A DNA stretch of 64,000 bases from Rodentibacter caecimuris (GTDB lineage Bacteria; Pseudomonadota; Gammaproteobacteria; Enterobacterales; Pasteurellaceae): assembly GCF_024622045.1 (NCBI RefSeq), contig NZ_JANKBP010000003.1; one strand, written 5' to 3'. The notes under the pieces were generated by a model. It was not told the origin of the DNA. It worked only from the letters and a program-made list of their open reading frames with translations, and searched no databases. Below are positions 63,312 to 64,000 of the stretch, piece after piece. Made by a program: the position numbers and the translations under genes. How positions within the stretch are numbered: the stretch's first letter is position 1; each line of letters begins with the position of its first letter.

Positions 63312-63376
63312 GGGAATGTGGAGTGATTATCATGACGCTGTATCTAACTGGAGATACAACCATTTGTTGTTAGAAT
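63281..63376 (-). ncRNA. Candidate Fur-repressed small RNA, HrrF/RyhB-like in design
   Basis: On the minus strand TTGACA (63411-63406), exactly 17 bp and TATCAT (63388-63383) predict a start at A63376. A terminator, GCCTATTT / AAATAGGC plus nine T, ends at 63281, giving 96 nt. A 7-bp hairpin TGTATCT / AGATACA (63358-63352 and 63345-63339) precedes an unpaired stretch (AATCACTCCACATTCCC) that could be the seed. A Fur box overlaps the promoter. This is the architecture of iron-sparing RNAs; sequence identity to HrrF is not checked. Confidence 0.7.
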
Positions 63377-63383
63377 GATTACA

Positions 63384-63400
63384 TGATAATTGTTCTCAAT
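63384..63400. promoter_or_regulatory. Fur box over the small-RNA promoter
   Basis: TGATAAT-T-GTTCTCA matches 12 of 14 positions of the 7-1-7 Fur consensus and overlaps the -10 and spacer. A weaker AATAATTCTCA motif lies at 63424-63434, upstream of the -35. Confidence 0.65.
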
Positions 63401-63442
63401 AAGTCTGTCAATAAATAAATGCAAATAATTCTCAAAATTTTA

Positions 63443-64000
63443 TTATTTCATATAAGGCACGGATTCAGCCAATGAAAGTGCGGTAGGAATTCCCTCTAAA
63501 ATTTCAAATTTACCGGCGTAAGCATAAGCCTCTACACCTTGTTCTATTGCCTCTTTTAATAATCGATCGTAGTCGGGATCGATATATTCGGCAATTTTAA
63601 AACGATCAAACCCATTGTGCAGACCAGCAAACAATATTACGGCACGATGTCCTTGTTTTTTCATGGTCAATAATTCTCGCACGTGTTTTTGTCCTCGTGT
63701 TGTGACGGCATCAGGGAACATACCGAGATTACCTTTTACCAAGGTGATCGATTTCACTTCCACATAGCAATCGGGAAGTCCTTCACTTTTTAGTAAAAAA
63801 TCAATACGGCTATTTTCTTCACCGTACTTGACTTCAGGATAGATGTCATCATACATCGCCAATTCTTTAATTTGCTTGTTTTTTAATGCTTCAAATACAA
63901 GCTGATTGGAGCGATGGGTGTTAATACAGCAAAGTTGTCCGTTAGCAAGTTGGGTCAGTTCCCATGAGTGGGGGTATTTCCTTGTTTGACTATCGGAATG
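63443..64000 (-). CDS. sfsA: Sugar fermentation stimulation protein SfsA (5' end beyond window)
   Basis: The visible 185 residues continue without a start codon to base 64000. They match SfsA (HSDSQTRKYPHSWELTQLAN, SRIDFLLKSEG, CYVEVKSITLVKGNLGMFPD, FDRFKIAEYIDPDYDRLL). SfsA has a nuclease-like fold and binds DNA in E. coli; its role in sugar metabolism is indirect. A shorter reading from Met at 63862 would drop conserved N-terminal sequence. The gene ends 32 bp from the Fur-linked promoter on the same strand. Confidence 0.93.
   Translation of the reverse strand, partial: HSDSQTRKYPHSWELTQLANGQLCCINTHRSNQLVFEALKNKQIKELAMYDDIYPEVKYGEENSRIDFLLKSEGLPDCYVEVKSITLVKGNLGMFPDAVTTRGQKHVRELLTMKKQGHRAVILFAGLHNGFDRFKIAEYIDPDYDRLLKEAIEQGVEAYAYAGKFEILEGIPTALSLAESVPYMK

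Noticed and set aside
63301..63400. CRISPR-like or other repeat array near the sfsA end
   Set aside because: The repeated look comes from one hairpin, one terminator stem and a Fur box; there are no regularly spaced direct repeats.

Overview
The window is chromosomal DNA of a Pasteurellaceae species of the Haemophilus/Aggregatibacter/Pasteurella branch. The Hin-type uptake signal AAGTGCGGT (or ACCGCACTT) occurs dozens of times and often forms inverted pairs that serve as terminators. Several gene runs follow, as I remember it, the Haemophilus influenzae order: letAB-proQ-prc-ldt-mepK, aroA-purU-hns, and lysS..prfB-dsbC-recJ-mtnN-cmk-rpsA-ihfB-lapAB-pyrF-yciH. I cannot name the species from sequence alone. 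There is no phage, IS element, CRISPR array or recognisable defence system.

Layout. 1-5890: ascorbate use (ulaA cut by the window edge, ulaG, ulaR, ulaE, ulaF) and a pyridoxal-phosphate phosphatase. 5998-9606: anaerobic S/N-oxide reductase torYZ (mtsMZ type). 9854-13802: polyamine importer potABCD. 14307-18222: lipid-transport letAB. 18433-24025: proQ, prc and cell-wall enzymes. 24064-29936: argS, small lipoproteins, aroA, purU, hns. 30175-34406: lysine riboswitch with a lysW-type transporter, then ilvIH. 34613-42040: lysS, an inserted cadBA-argP lysine-decarboxylation module, then prfB with its +1 frameshift. 42173-51512: dsbC to yciH housekeeping run. 51564-56325: sirB2-like gene, lipoprotein, ettA, nickel/cobalt exporter-like pair, tRNA-Asn. 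56726-63136: uvrB, azlCD, and a four-gene amino-acid ABC transporter. 63443-64000: sfsA, cut by the window edge.

The least expected content is in the gaps between genes. Three places hold a promoter and an intrinsic terminator 90-125 nt apart with no gene between, and I read each as a small RNA. One (54279-54400, minus) has an FNR box placed for class II activation and resembles FnrS. One (63281-63376, minus) has a Fur box over its promoter and resembles HrrF/RyhB. One (about 14136-14229, plus) has no obvious regulator and no relative I recognise. ProQ, an RNA chaperone, is encoded in the same window.

Two themes connect genes. Oxygen limitation: matching FNR boxes precede torYZ, cadBA and the FnrS-like RNA. 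Lysine: a lysine riboswitch controls a transporter, cadBA decarboxylates and exports lysine as cadaverine, an ArgP-type sensor lies next to it, and lysS flanks the module. The cadBA-argP block separates prfB from lysS, which are adjacent in E. coli and, from memory, in H. influenzae, so it looks like an insertion.
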